Below are positions 28,516 to 39,510 of a DNA stretch of 64,000 bases, piece after piece. Where the stretch lies: assembly GCA_047528275.1 (NCBI GenBank), contig CP180023.1:372001-436000 (forward strand), written 5' to 3'. A program made the position numbers and the translations under genes. The notes below the pieces were generated by a model. That model was not told the DNA's origin. It was given only the letters and a program-made list of their open reading frames with translations, and did not search any database. Within the stretch, counting starts at the first letter, position 1, and each line of letters starts with the position of its first letter. Source of the DNA: G039954875 sp047528275. GTDB taxonomy: Bacteria; Bacteroidota; Bacteroidia; Flavobacteriales; Blattabacteriaceae.

Positions 28516-30972
28516 ATGATCGAAGGAGAGAAACTCATTCCCATCAATATTGAAGACGAGATGAAATCATCCTACATCGATTACTCGATGTCGGTAATTG
28601 TTTCAAGAGCATTGCCCGATGTGAGAGATGGCCTCAAACCTGTGCATAGACGGGCACTCTATGGGATGTACGAATTGGGAGTTCTATCGAACCGTCCGTA
28701 TAAGAAATCTGCCCGTATCGTCGGGGAAGTTTTAGGTAAATTTCACCCTCATGGAGACAATACTGTTTATGATACCATTGTGCGGATGGCTCAAGGCTGG
28801 TCACTTCGTTATAAACTGATCGATGGGCAAGGAAATTTCGGTTCGCTTGATAATGATCCACCTGCGGCGATGCGTTATACCGAAGTCCGTCTCGAAAAGA
28901 TTTCCGAAGAAATGCTCTTGGATATTGAAAAAAATACTGTAGACATGCAGCTCAACTTCGATGATACCTTAGAAGAGCCTACCGTACTCCCTACACGCAT
29001 TCCCAATCTTTTGATTAATGGTGTATCCGGGATCGCTGTAGGTATGGCCACTAATATGGCTCCTCACAACTTGAAAGAATCTATCGATGTCATTTGTACC
29101 TATATCGACGATATGGCTATCGATGTCGATGGCCTGATGCGATACATCAAGGCGCCTGATTTCCCTACAGGAGGGGTTATTTACGGATATCAGGGAGTCA
29201 GAGACGCCTTCCACACTGGGCGTGGACGTATTGTGCTCCGTGCCAAAGTACATTTTGAGGAAGTCCGTGGACGGGAATGCATTATCGTCGATGAGATCCC
29301 TTATCAAGTGAATAAGGAAAATATGGTCAATGATATCAAAAGGCTCATCGAAGATAAAAAACTCGAAGGTCTCTATGAGGTCAAAGATGAGTCCGGTCGT
29401 CAAGGTATACGTATTGTTTACTTCCTCAAGAACGATGCTGTCCCCAATGTCGTGTTGAATAAGCTCTACAAGTATACCCCGCTGCAAACTTATTTCAATG
29501 TAAACAATATCGCCTTGGTCAAGGGTCGGCCTACTCAGTTGAACCTCAAAGATCTTATTAGGCATTTTGTCGACCATCGACATGAAGTAATTGTCCGTCG
29601 TGCACAATACGAATTGTGTAAAGCCAAAGAACGAGCTCATATCCTTGAAGGGTTACTCATCGCCTTGGACCATTTTGATACCGTGATCCGATTGATCAAG
29701 ACTTCAGTCAATCCTGATGAAGCACGAGAAGGCTTGATAACTACCTTCAACTTGTCAGAAGTCCAAGCACGTGCTATCCTCGATATGCGTTTGCAGCGCC
29801 TTACTGGACTCGAGCGTGAAAAGATCAAAGAAGAATACGAAGAAATACAAAAGACGATTGCATATTTGAATGATGTATTATCCCAAGAATCACTCCGTAT
29901 GCAGATCATCAAAAATGAACTGCTTGAGATTAAAGAGAAATATAGCGATAAGCGCCGTACGGAAATTGACTATTCCGGTGGTGAGGTTACCATAGAAGAC
30001 CTGATAGCAGATGAGCAAGTCGTGTTGACTATATCACATGCAGGATACATCAAGCGTACGCCTCTGTCCGAATACAAGCGTCAAGCCCGCGGCGGTGTGG
30101 GAAACAGAGGCGCTACCACACGTGATGAAGATTTCCTCGAACATCTGCTTGTGGCTACTAATCATCAATGCATGCTCTTTTTCACAGAAAGAGGTAAATG
30201 CTTCTGGATGCGGGTATTTGAGATTCCAGAAGGCTCAAAGTTGTCTAAAGGTCGAGCCATACAAAATCTGATCAATGTCGAACAAGGAGATAAAGTTCGT
30301 GCCTATATATTGACCGGTGACTTGAGCGATACCGAATACATCAATAGCCATTATGTAGTTATGATCACTAAGCGAGGCATCATCAAAAGGACCTTGCTTG
30401 AACAATATTCCCGACCGCGGAGATACGGTATTAATGCCACCATCATCCGTGAAGGAGACACCCTGCTTGAGGCTAATCTCACTCGGGGAAACAGTGATAT
30501 CCTCATCGCTGTGAAAAGCGGAAAAGCCATCCGTTTCTCTGAAAAAAAAGTACGTTTGATGGGCCGAATGGCTTCTGGTGTACGGAGCATCACCTTAGCC
30601 GATGCAAAAGATACCGTCATCGGTATGATCTGTATCGATGAGGATGAGAAAGAAAGAGAAGACGTCTTGGTCGTTTCTGAGAAAGGTTTTGGAAAACGAT
30701 CTAATCTAGAAGATTACCGTGTCACCAATCGTGGTGGTAAGGGAGTCAAGACGATCAACATCACTGAGAAGACTAGTGGACTGATTGCTATCAATAATGT
30801 ATCGGATCAAAACGATTTGATGATCATCAATAAATCTGGTGTGCTCATTCGCATGTCCATCTCAGAGCTCCGTGTGATGGGACGTGCCACTCAAGGCGTC
30901 AAATTGATTAACCTAAAGGACAATGACGAGATTGCAGCCGTGGCTAAAGTGCCACATGAGCAAGTATTATAG
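28516..30972 (+). CDS. gyrA: DNA gyrase subunit A
   Basis: An 818-residue gyrase A subunit; with GyrB it introduces negative supercoils. The cleavage tyrosine is Tyr121 (MRYTEVRL). The winged-helix segment KFHPHGDNTVYDTIVRMAQ includes the quinolone-resistance region; at the position of E. coli Ser83 there is Asn82, as seen naturally in some bacteria. The C-terminal beta-pinwheel contains a GyrA-box variant, NRGGKG, required for wrapping DNA, which separates it from ParC. The start ATG at 28516 gives MIEGEKLIPINIEDEM, typical for the phylum. The TPR gene that usually follows gyrA in Bacteroidota is present but dead. Confidence 0.97.
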   Translation: MIEGEKLIPINIEDEMKSSYIDYSMSVIVSRALPDVRDGLKPVHRRALYGMYELGVLSNRPYKKSARIVGEVLGKFHPHGDNTVYDTIVRMAQGWSLRYKLIDGQGNFGSLDNDPPAAMRYTEVRLEKISEEMLLDIEKNTVDMQLNFDDTLEEPTVLPTRIPNLLINGVSGIAVGMATNMAPHNLKESIDVICTYIDDMAIDVDGLMRYIKAPDFPTGGVIYGYQGVRDAFHTGRGRIVLRAKVHFEEVRGRECIIVDEIPYQVNKENMVNDIKRLIEDKKLEGLYEVKDESGRQGIRIVYFLKNDAVPNVVLNKLYKYTPLQTYFNVNNIALVKGRPTQLNLKDLIRHFVDHRHEVIVRRAQYELCKAKERAHILEGLLIALDHFDTVIRLIKTSVNPDEAREGLITTFNLSEVQARAILDMRLQRLTGLEREKIKEEYEEIQKTIAYLNDVLSQESLRMQIIKNELLEIKEKYSDKRRTEIDYSGGEVTIEDLIADEQVVLTISHAGYIKRTPLSEYKRQARGGVGNRGATTRDEDFLEHLLVATNHQCMLFFTERGKCFWMRVFEIPEGSKLSKGRAIQNLINVEQGDKVRAYILTGDLSDTEYINSHYVVMITKRGIIKRTLLEQYSRPRRYGINATIIREGDTLLEANLTRGNSDILIAVKSGKAIRFSEKKVRLMGRMASGVRSITLADAKDTVIGMICIDEDEKEREDVLVVSEKGFGKRSNLEDYRVTNRGGKGVKTINITEKTSGLIAINNVSDQNDLMIINKSGVLIRMSISELRVMGRATQGVKLINLKDNDEIAAVAKVPHEQVL

Positions 30973-31254
30973 TAACTTCCTAAAAATCAGATATATGATT
31001 TCCTATAAAGCCCTGAATCATCTACCGACCCCCCCCTATTATCCAAACTTTCCCAAATCGAAAGAAACCCTGTGGTTTATGTGGTGAAAAATAAAAAGAC
31101 TAAGGAGAGAGCATATTACTACACCAGAGAGATTACCGGTAACTATAGACGGGTCCGATACACCAAGACTTCGAGCTAATCCTATTACCCAAGTATATAG
31201 GATTTTCCTATTCCATAGGATCCAAAATGTAACTAATTCAGCCAATAAGTAGGT
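30973..31254 (+). other. Unassigned debris after gyrA
   Basis: A short plus-strand open stretch (NPVVYVVKNKKTKERAYYYT, then EITGNYRRVRYTKTSS before a stop) looks like the end of a real protein but was not recognised. A run of eight C lies at 31029-31036. Confidence 0.35.
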
Positions 31255-32090
31255 TTAGAAGGATTACACAAACAAAATCGATTTACCAAATCGAATTTTT
31301 TTTAAAGACTTATCAATTGATGTAAGCAGCCGGTACGACTGATACCAGACAATATTATTTCTCTGCGCTCTCTTACCATTGGGATGAAAATAAAGATAAA
31401 GAACTGACCATTTATCAAAAATTGATTAAAATGAGGTATACCGGTCTCAATGCAAACAACAAAGAAATATGCTTCTTAACCTATATAATTATATAGGAAG
31501 CTTCCTCTACGAAAAAAAGATTATCAAAAATACTTAACTTATGTTAAAAAAGTCCTAGAAAAACCTCCATCCTACTAAAACTTGAACCATCTTTTGGGTA
31601 ATCTCTATTTGAAAACCGGAGACAATGACCAATACATCGATTTACTCAAACAAAACATTCAAAAAGATCCCAATAATTCAGTTTATCACTTCAATTTAGA
31701 AGCAATGCTCTCCAGAAAAAACAAGGCTATGAAAGTGAATTCGAGGCAGCTTACAGAAAATTTATCGAATTGAAACCTGATTATATAGAAGATTATCTGA
31801 ATCTATCTTAACTCATTACCACCCTAGACAAGGAACATTTGGATGCGTTTCAAAAAAAAATGGGACATCTAAAAAAAAATAGAGATACCATTAAGACCCA
31901 AAAACTTCTTCAAGTACGTAAAATGATCTATCAAAAAATATAACATATATTGGAAAAGGACTTGAGTATCTCACCTGAGAATCTTGATGTCCTATAAGGG
32001 TTGAAAACTATCCATGTTATCCTGGAAGTGAATGATAAACTTAAGACGATTGAGTAAAAAATCCAATCATTTCAATCTGCTGCAGATTGA
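31255..32090 (+). pseudogene. TPR-repeat protein after gyrA, decayed
   Basis: The relic of the tetratricopeptide-repeat protein that commonly follows gyrA in Bacteroidota. Readable pieces are AAGTTDTRQYYFSALSYHWD, ELTIYQKLI, YIGSFLYEKKDYQKYL, LNHLLGNLYLKTGDNDQYID, VYHFNLEAMLSRKNKA and FRKFIELKPDYIxDYLNLS-like text, then a C-terminal coiled region with KTQKLLQVRKMIYQKI. The repeated pattern of 34-residue helix pairs is clear, as are several stops and A-run frameshifts. A signal peptide cannot be found, so the N-terminus is probably lost. Confidence 0.75.
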
Positions 32091-32547
32091 TTAAATAAAA
32101 AGTTATACTTGGATTAAATTTCCCTCTTTTATGTGTTATAAAATTAGTATTTCAATCTTTCAAGAGTTCCCACTTTAATTAACTCTTATTTAAGAAGAAA
32201 TAAAACGAAATACTCTAAAAAGAAAGAGGCCATATTTTTCCGAAAATTCAGTATTGATTAATAATTTTAGAAGATCCGTTGTTTAATAACTGGTCAATCT
32301 GAGACTTTATTATCCTTTTGAAACGAAGCATTTATTACGTCTTAAGGGTATATTATTGAGTTAAGTATATACTTTTAAATAAATTATTTTTTTAATTATT
32401 TTATTTAAAATAATTATATTTAATTAATAAATTTTATTAAATATATTTTTTTTTAAAAAAATGTAATTTTCATTTTTTGGTAAAAAAAATAACTTTGTTA
32501 TTAATAAAATTATATAATTAATTATTGTTATTTATAACTTTTATATA
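32091..32547. other. AT-rich intergenic desert upstream of parE
   Basis: Almost pure A/T over 32370-32550, with long T and A runs. No open reading frame or structured RNA is evident; it probably includes the regulatory region of parE. Confidence 0.6.
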
Positions 32548-32578
32548 TTGATTTGTATTTAACTGTTTATTATATTTG
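32548..32578 (+). promoter_or_regulatory. Probable parE promoter (TTG - N20 - TATATTTG)
   Basis: TTG at 32548-32550 and TATATTTG at 32571-32578 are separated by 20 bases, fitting the Flavobacterium-type pattern TTG-N17-23-TAnnTTTG. The box ends 30 bases before the parE ATG. Confidence 0.55.
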
Positions 32579-32608
32579 TTCTTACGGAAGGGTTAAAAAT
32601 CACAAGCT

Positions 32609-34477
32609 ATGCAGTTAGATTCTTACTTAACCTCATATACTGAGGAAGACATCCGATCTCTTGATTGGAACGAGCATATTCGCCTACGACCTGGGATGTA
32701 TATTGGTAAGCTTGGAGATGGTAGCGCGCCTGATGACGGTATTTATATTCTGATCAAAGAGATCATTGACAATGCCGTAGACGAGTTTGTCATGGGAAAA
32801 GGAAAAATTATCGAGCTCACTATCAAAGAAGATACCGTTCATGTGAGAGATTACGGCCGAGGGATCCCTTTGGGAAAAGTAGTTGAGGCCGTTGCTAAGA
32901 TGAACACTGGAGGAAAATACGATTCTTGTGCCTTCAAAAAATCTATTGGTCTCAATGGTGTAGGTACCAAGGTAGTCAATACCCTTTCAGCTCACTTCAA
33001 TATACGCTCTATCAGAGAAAAAAAATCTGTCAACGCTTCCTTCAAAAGAGGGATTTTGGTCGAAAAAAAAGAAGAGTCATCTAATGGTTTCCCTAATGGG
33101 ACGATGGTCAGCTTTAGTCCAGATCCTGAAATTTTTGGACCTTTTACCTTCCACTTTGAGTATATCGAGCAGATGCTCAAAAATTATGTCTGCCTCAATT
33201 CGGGTCTGATTATCCTATTGAATGGTAAAAAGTTTTATTCTGAAAATGGCTTGAGGGACTTTTTGGAAGAAGCTATTAACGAAGAGATGGCTCATCCGAT
33301 CATCCATCTCAAAGGAGATGATATAGAGTTGGCCTTTACCTATAGTCTCCGCCCCTATAACGAACGATATTTTTCGTTCGTCAATGGGCAACATACCACC
33401 CAAGGCGGTACACATCAAGCAATCTTTCGAGAATCTTTTGTCAAGACTATTCGTGAATTTTTCAATAAGAATTATGATTCAGCTGACATTCGTAAAGCAC
33501 TTATCGCAGCCCTCAGTATCAAGGTGATCGAACCCATATTTGACTCACAGACCAAAACCAAACTCGGATCAAATAATATGGGACCAGATCTACCCTCTAT
33601 TCGATCTTTTGTCTTGGGTTTTGTAAAAAATCAGTTGGACAATTTTCTGCATCGCACACCGAATATCGCTGAGAAGATCCAACAACGCATCCTCCTTTCA
33701 GGAGAGGAACGCAAAGAGTTCGCTGGTGTCCAAAAGATTGCTAGAGAACGAGCCAAGAAAGTCGGCTTGCACAACAAAAAACTTCGTGACTGCCGTCAGC
33801 ATTACAACAATTCGAGAGTCTCACGTAGAGAAGAGACCACGTTATTCATTACAGAAGGAGACTCCGCCAGTGGATCTATCACAAAAAGTCGAGATGTGGA
33901 GGTTCAAGCAATCTTCAGCCTGCGAGGTAAGCCCTTGAACACTTATAACCTTACCAAGAAGATTGTTTATGAAAATGAAGAGTTCAATCTCTTGCAAGCA
34001 GCCTTAAATATTGAAAATGAGTTGGAAGGTTTGCGTTATAATCGAGTGGTTTTAGCCACAGATGCCGATGTCGATGGGCTTCATATCCGTTTGTTGATGA
34101 TCACTTTTTTTTTGCAGTTTTTTCCCGAATTGGTTCAAAAAGGACATCTCTACATACTACAGACTCCACTGTTCCGTGTACGCAATAAAAAAGAAAACGT
34201 CTATTGCTATACAGAGGCTGAACGCCTCGATGCGCTGAGCCGTTTGGGAAAAAATCCAGAGATTACCCGTTTCAAAGGATTAGGAGAAATTTCCCCTGAC
34301 GAGTTCAAATATTTCATCGGTAATGAAATGCGAATTGATCCAGTAATTGTGCCCAAGGATACTGACGTTAAAAAGCTGTTGGAGTTTTATATGGGAAAAA
34401 ACACACCTGATCGGCAAGCCTTCATTATAGATCGGTTGAAGACAGAGCAGGATTTTCATGAAATGAGTGCTTATTGA
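32609..34477 (+). CDS. parE: DNA topoisomerase IV subunit B
   Basis: A 622-residue type IIA topoisomerase ATPase subunit. The GHKL ATPase site has the general base Glu51 and Mg-binding Asn55 (EIIDNAVDEF), then GRGIPLG and GLNGVG. The TOPRIM metal residues are Glu416 (ITEGDSASGS) and Asp485/Asp487/Asp489 (DADVDGLH). The C-terminus GLGEISPDEFKYFIG is standard. It is assigned to topoisomerase IV rather than gyrase because parC follows on the same strand and because of the short length. With ParC it unlinks daughter chromosomes. Clean frame, no damage. Confidence 0.94.
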   Translation: MQLDSYLTSYTEEDIRSLDWNEHIRLRPGMYIGKLGDGSAPDDGIYILIKEIIDNAVDEFVMGKGKIIELTIKEDTVHVRDYGRGIPLGKVVEAVAKMNTGGKYDSCAFKKSIGLNGVGTKVVNTLSAHFNIRSIREKKSVNASFKRGILVEKKEESSNGFPNGTMVSFSPDPEIFGPFTFHFEYIEQMLKNYVCLNSGLIILLNGKKFYSENGLRDFLEEAINEEMAHPIIHLKGDDIELAFTYSLRPYNERYFSFVNGQHTTQGGTHQAIFRESFVKTIREFFNKNYDSADIRKALIAALSIKVIEPIFDSQTKTKLGSNNMGPDLPSIRSFVLGFVKNQLDNFLHRTPNIAEKIQQRILLSGEERKEFAGVQKIARERAKKVGLHNKKLRDCRQHYNNSRVSRREETTLFITEGDSASGSITKSRDVEVQAIFSLRGKPLNTYNLTKKIVYENEEFNLLQAALNIENELEGLRYNRVVLATDADVDGLHIRLLMITFFLQFFPELVQKGHLYILQTPLFRVRNKKENVYCYTEAERLDALSRLGKNPEITRFKGLGEISPDEFKYFIGNEMRIDPVIVPKDTDVKKLLEFYMGKNTPDRQAFIIDRLKTEQDFHEMSAY

Positions 34478-34936
34478 TAGGGGGATAAATAATGATTCGG
34501 ATGTTTACTTGTTGTATGTCATCCTATTTCTAGGAAGTGCATTTTTTATCTTGTATCCATTACATATTTGTATTTTATATTTATTATTGAATTTTATTTT
34601 CCGTTTTGATTATTTTATTTCATTGTATAGGTGACCAACATGTCGTTTATGATAACGAAGGAGAGGTCATCAATATCAAGACATGTGAAGCTTTTCTCTT
34701 AAAGTTTTTCCCTTACATGTAGAGTTCTACCAAATTCCACAAAGATAAATTGCTTGGGTTTAGGGTAGAGAATTATTTCATTAAAAAGACATTGATTCTT
34801 ACCTTGCGCAGTAAAAGAGTCAGGTCGGGTTATATTAAATTAAGGTATAACGTGACCTATCTCAATCAAAAGGAAGTTAGGAATTTGATTAATTCTTTTA
34901 AGAATTCGATAAAACGATCGGCAGATTTGAATACGA
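34478..34936 (+). other. Possible decayed small gene between parE and parC
   Basis: After ~150 bases of AT-rich DNA, a plus-strand frame from about 34630 reads GDQHVVYDNEGEVINIKTCE, a stop, then DKLLGFRVENYFIKKTLI, RVRSGYIKLRYNVTYLNQKE and VRNLINSFKNSIKRS, ending at 34953 inside the start of parC. It has the look of a real but broken protein of ~110 residues. The family was not recognised. Confidence 0.4.
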
Positions 34937-37510
34937 ATGCCTCCATACGTTGAACAACTCAAAAAAATATCTAGGATGTACGAAGAATGGTTTCTCGATT
35001 ACGCTTCGTATGTCATTCTTGAACGAGCCATACCCTCCATTTATGATGGTCTGAAGCCTGTGCAAAGGCGAGTGATGCATTCGCTCTGGGAGCTTGAAGA
35101 TGAGCGCTACAATAAGGTGGCTAATGTTGTGGGGAATACAATGAAGTACCATCCGCATGGGGATATCTCTATCACAGACGCTATGGTACAGCTCGGACAA
35201 AAAGAACTCCTGATCGATACCCAAGGTAACTGGGGGAATATTTTCACTGGAGACAATGCTGCTGCTGCTCGTTATATTGAGGCACGTCTCAGTCCATTTG
35301 CTTTGGAAGTGATCTTCAATCCCAAAACTACCCCATGGAAAGTCTCTTATGATGGGAGGAACAAAGAACCCGTTTATCTACCGGTCAAATTTCCTATCCT
35401 CCTAGTCCAGGGTGTCGAAGGAATTGCTGTAGGGCTATCGACCAAGATTTTGCCGCATAATTTCAATGAACTCATCGAGGCTTCTATCCGTCATCTCAAA
35501 GGGATGACCTTTGAACTGTATCCTGACTTCCAGACCGGTGGTATGATCGATATATCACAATACAATGATGGACAGAGAGGTAGCAAGGTATTGGTACGTG
35601 CCAAGATTACTCAGTGCGATCGTAATACATTGCTCATTGATGAGATCCCCTTTGATACGACAACTGCTTCATTGATGGAGTCGATTTACAAGGCCGCTAC
35701 AAAGGGCAAACTTAAGATCCGAAAAGTTGATGATAATACAGCTGAAAAAGCTGAGATCCTCATCCGACTGGGGCCCGAAGTCTCTCCAGAAAAAACGATT
35801 GATGCCCTCTATGCCTTCACTGATTGTGAATTGTCCATATCACCTTTGGCCTGTGTCATCGATGAGGAAAAGCCTTTTTTTTTGGGCGTATCTGATATTT
35901 TGAAAAAAAATACAGATCATACAGTCGCTTTACTCAAGCAAGAATTGGAGATCGTCCTAGAGGAGTTGCAAGAAGCTTGGCACTTTTCTTCTTTAGAGCG
36001 GATTTTCATCGAGCAACGTATCTATCGGAAGATTGAAGAACAGAAAACTTGGGAAACTGTAGTACAAGCCATCGTCGAAGGCTTAAGCCCACACACCAAT
36101 CACTTATTACGAAAGGTGACTGAAGAAGATATCGTCAAGCTCACCGAGATACGCATTCGAAAGATCTCACGCTTTGATTTGGATAAATCTCAACAACACA
36201 TTAAATGCATAGAAGGGAAGATGCAGCAAGTGAAACATCATCTAGAACATTTGATCGAATATGTCATTGCACACTTCAAGAACCTCCAAAAAAAATATGG
36301 AAAAGGAAGAGAACGGAAGACCGAAATTCAGATCTTTGAAAACATCGATACTGTCCAAGTGGCTATACCCAATACCAAACTCTATGTCGATCGCGAGGAA
36401 GGCTTCATCGGTACTATGCTCAAAAAAGAAGAATTCGCTTTTGAATGCTCAGACATCGATGATATCATCGTCTTCCGAAGAGATGGAGTGATGCTCATCA
36501 CCAAAGTGTCTGATAAAGTTTTTGTAGGGAAAGACATCATTTACCTAGGTGTCTGGAAAAAAAGAGACCAATGTACCATCTATAATCTAATCTATCGTGA
36601 TAGTAAGAAAGGCGGTGTTTTTATGAAGCGTTTTGCTGTTACTGGGCTCATACGAGATCACGAATATCTCCTCATCCAGGAAAAGAAAGACTCTGAGGTG
36701 CTCTATTTTTCAGCCAATCTCAATGGAGAAGCTGAAGAGGTGACCATCTATTTGAAAGCTAATCCACGCTTGAAAAAATTGAGGTTTATTCTAGATTTGT
36801 CTCAATTTGCTATCAAAGGAAAAAATGCTAAAGGCAACTTGGTGAGCAAGTATCCAGTGAAAAATATCGAATTCAGACGTAAGGGTACTTCTACGCTCCC
36901 ATCGCGTAAAATTTGGTTCGATGAACGTATACAAAAGCTCAATACAGAAGGACGAGGACAATACCTTGGTGAATTTTCTGGAGAGGACAAAATACTCAGC
37001 ATAAGCTCTTTAGGACTAGCTCAACTGACTTATTTTGATTTGGAACAAACTTTTCATAAAAATCTATTGATCATAGAAAAATGGTTACCCGAAAAACCCA
37101 TCTCCTGTATCTATTTTCATGGGGTGAAAAATCGATATTTTATTAAACGTTTTTTGATGAAAGACCGATTGGGAATTCAAAGATTTTTTACCTTATATGA
37201 CAAGAAGTCCTTCATAGAATATGTCTCTACAGATCATCGGCCAGTGGTTCTTCCTATAAGTGCTAAAGAAAAAAGTCGTGATCAAATCCTCCATTTGGAG
37301 GAATTTGTTGTCGTGAAGGGTATTCAAGCTCAAGGTAATCTACTCTCGCGAAAGGTAATCCAGCGTATCGATATTCTTAAACCTTTGCCTTTGGAAAGTT
37401 TCATTGAACCTCAGGATATTCCTATCATTCAAGAAAATTCCTCAAATTGGTCCGATGAAACAAGAAGGGGTCTCTTTCAGGAGGGAATACAGGGTACTTT
37501 GAATTTGTAA
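34937..37510 (+). CDS. parC: DNA topoisomerase IV subunit A
   Basis: An 857-residue ParC. The cleavage tyrosine is Tyr113 (AAARYIEARLS). The motif KYHPHGDISITDAMVQLGQK is the Bacteroidota version of the quinolone region; Ile77 stands at the position of E. coli ParC Ser80. The C-terminal half forms a degenerate beta-pinwheel without a GyrA box, as expected for topoisomerase IV. The start at 34937 (MPPYVEQLKKISRMYEEWFL) agrees with the family, although the preceding relic overlaps it by 17 bases. It pairs with parE upstream, and a rhomboid gene follows 10 bases after its stop, suggesting co-transcription. Confidence 0.95.
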   Translation: MPPYVEQLKKISRMYEEWFLDYASYVILERAIPSIYDGLKPVQRRVMHSLWELEDERYNKVANVVGNTMKYHPHGDISITDAMVQLGQKELLIDTQGNWGNIFTGDNAAAARYIEARLSPFALEVIFNPKTTPWKVSYDGRNKEPVYLPVKFPILLVQGVEGIAVGLSTKILPHNFNELIEASIRHLKGMTFELYPDFQTGGMIDISQYNDGQRGSKVLVRAKITQCDRNTLLIDEIPFDTTTASLMESIYKAATKGKLKIRKVDDNTAEKAEILIRLGPEVSPEKTIDALYAFTDCELSISPLACVIDEEKPFFLGVSDILKKNTDHTVALLKQELEIVLEELQEAWHFSSLERIFIEQRIYRKIEEQKTWETVVQAIVEGLSPHTNHLLRKVTEEDIVKLTEIRIRKISRFDLDKSQQHIKCIEGKMQQVKHHLEHLIEYVIAHFKNLQKKYGKGRERKTEIQIFENIDTVQVAIPNTKLYVDREEGFIGTMLKKEEFAFECSDIDDIIVFRRDGVMLITKVSDKVFVGKDIIYLGVWKKRDQCTIYNLIYRDSKKGGVFMKRFAVTGLIRDHEYLLIQEKKDSEVLYFSANLNGEAEEVTIYLKANPRLKKLRFILDLSQFAIKGKNAKGNLVSKYPVKNIEFRRKGTSTLPSRKIWFDERIQKLNTEGRGQYLGEFSGEDKILSISSLGLAQLTYFDLEQTFHKNLLIIEKWLPEKPISCIYFHGVKNRYFIKRFLMKDRLGIQRFFTLYDKKSFIEYVSTDHRPVVLPISAKEKSRDQILHLEEFVVVKGIQAQGNLLSRKVIQRIDILKPLPLESFIEPQDIPIIQENSSNWSDETRRGLFQEGIQGTLNL

Positions 37511-37520
37511 AAAATAGACT

Positions 37521-38168
37521 ATGAACATTAATACTGTCGTATGGGTCATTCTCATCATCACTTTGATTATCAGCATAAAAGGATTCGATGATTATGCATT
37601 TTTTGAACGTTATAAATTCAAGATCAGCAGCATTTTGAAGGGTAATCAATATGATCGTCTATTCACCTCTGGTTTTTTGCACGTTGGTTGGGTACATTTG
37701 CTTTTTAACATGGTCACGCTCTATTTTTTTGGCAATTCATTGATTTATGCATTCTCTGTACAGATTTTTATGATTATCTATCTCGGTGCGATCTTGTCCG
37801 GGAGTCTTGCTACTTTGTATTTCAGCCGGAAAGATTCTCAATACAGTGCGGTCGGTGCATCCGGTGGAGTTAGTGGGGTGATCTATTCAGCTATTGTACT
37901 CACACCTCAGCTCGAATTATTTATTTTTCCTTTACCTATACTCATTCCAGGATGGATTTTTGCCATTGTCTACATGTATTACTCGATCTTCGGTATGCAA
38001 AATCAATGGGGAAACCTAGGTCACAGTGCTCACTTGGGTGGGGCAATATTTGGATTGCTCATTACGGTTCTTCTCAGACCAGAACTTATTTTTGTTCATG
38101 GCTTGTACATCATTCTGATGCTTGTCCCCATAGTCTATGTAATCTTCACTGAGATCAGAGGGGGATAA
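37521..38168 (+). CDS. Rhomboid family intramembrane serine protease
   Basis: A 215-residue membrane protein with about six transmembrane helices. The catalytic serine is Ser114 in GASGGVSG and the catalytic histidine His171 in SAHLGG, preceded by the HVGWVHLLFNM helix that is typical of the oxyanion-side region. It cleaves within membranes; substrates are unknown. It starts 10 bases after parC, so it probably sits in the parE-parC transcription unit. All catalytic residues are present and the frame is clean. Confidence 0.92.
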   Translation: MNINTVVWVILIITLIISIKGFDDYAFFERYKFKISSILKGNQYDRLFTSGFLHVGWVHLLFNMVTLYFFGNSLIYAFSVQIFMIIYLGAILSGSLATLYFSRKDSQYSAVGASGGVSGVIYSAIVLTPQLELFIFPLPILIPGWIFAIVYMYYSIFGMQNQWGNLGHSAHLGGAIFGLLITVLLRPELIFVHGLYIILMLVPIVYVIFTEIRGG

Positions 38169-38799
38169 ACCCTCAGTATTATAAGGACGAATGGGTATAA
38201 TGCTTTACTTCATTTGAATGGCTATTGGATTTGTAATATAACTTGGTTAACAGGTTGATTTCTATAGGTTAGATCAGTAGATTATTGATTTTTACGAAAA
38301 AATTAACGAAATGTTCCCGTTGTACATGGTCGTCCAGATGGACTTGAATTACCCATGCCTCGTAGAGGAAATCTTTTTTTATCTAAACTTTGGTGCAGTT
38401 CGTATTGGTAACATCCTTTTTCTTGTAGCGTTATGAGTATCAATTATTTCAGAATGGATTTAGTTTCTTCTGTTTTATATGGTTTTCTAGTGATTTTTAT
38501 AATTATGATTAACATATAGACTAAGTTTTTTGATTTTGAATTTTTAGATTGATTCTTTCCCCTAAAAGAGGATTGATTTTGTTTTGTCCTACAGATTTAA
38601 AAATAACTTTTATTTTCCATTTTTCAGAATTTTTCAGTTGTGGATGAAATGTTTAAACAGAAGGTGTTAAATTTATGACCTGTTGGGATATTTATATGGA
38701 AATAAGCTCTATAGTCTTATTGTGATCAACTGTTGAAAAAAAAATAAAATAAATGGATAAATCAATAGAATAACCATTCTCTTCTGTATCAGTTATTTT
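38169..38799. other. Gene-free stretch after the rhomboid gene
   Basis: AT-rich DNA with only short open frames. No family, promoter or hairpin could be recognised. Confidence 0.5.
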
Positions 38800-39510
38800 A
38801 CTATGGGTTTGTTTGATGATGATGGTTTGTGATCAAGAAGTTTATTCAACCTCACGTCTTGATAAGGTCTTGTAACGTAAGGAATTGAATGGTTATACAA
38901 CAGAATATTATAAACCTTTTACCTATCTTTTAAATGAGGGGGCAATTTTTGTGATGGATATTGATCTAGTGACTGATTTTGTCGATTCCTTGGGTGTCAA
39001 ACTCAAATTTATAAAGACTACTTAGCTTACACTGTTGAAGAATTTCAAGGCTTTTTGTGACACTCCTGTAGGAGGGATCTCTATCACGTCTGATCGATAA
39101 AAGGAAATCCTTTTTACTGAACCGATCATATCCGGAGGCAACACTCCTATCATGTGTTATGATGATGATACCAAGCACTAAAGCTTGAGTATATTAATCG
39201 GACAGGCGTGAGGCTGATCGTCAATCCAGATGGGACCAACGAGCGCTTTGATCGAAAGAACCTTTCATGGACTCAGTTGAGGGTTTTTCCTGATAATACG
39301 AAGATCTTCCCTGAGATAGCCGAAGATCGTTCCGATGTGATAGTGACTGATTCGTTCGAGATTCTGTTGCAGCAAAGGTTGGACAAAAATCCCTGTGTAG
39401 TACGTCCTGACCAACCGTTTACTCATATGGAAAATCCCTATATCTTATTGTATGAAAATCTGAAGTTCAAGACTCGTATAGACTTATGGTTGCAGTCAAA
39501 AAAAAGCTAA
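38800..39510 (+). pseudogene. Periplasmic binding-type / cyclohexadienyl dehydratase-like protein, decayed
   Basis: The relic of a protein of the SBP_bac_3 fold closest to cyclohexadienyl dehydratase (PheC-like). One reads LDKVL, a stop, RKELNGYTTEYYKPFTYL, MDIDLVTDFVDSLGVKLKF, TPVGGISITSDR, a stop, and ILFTEPIISGGNTPIMCYDD, then a clean stretch RTGVRLIVNPDGTNERFDR, FPDNTKIFPEIAEDRSDVIV, TDSFEILLQQRLD and VVRPDQPFTHMENPYIL. The NPDGTNE and TD segments match the ligand-binding site of that family. The C-terminal 90 residues are open; the N-terminal half carries several stops and shifts. Confidence 0.72.
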
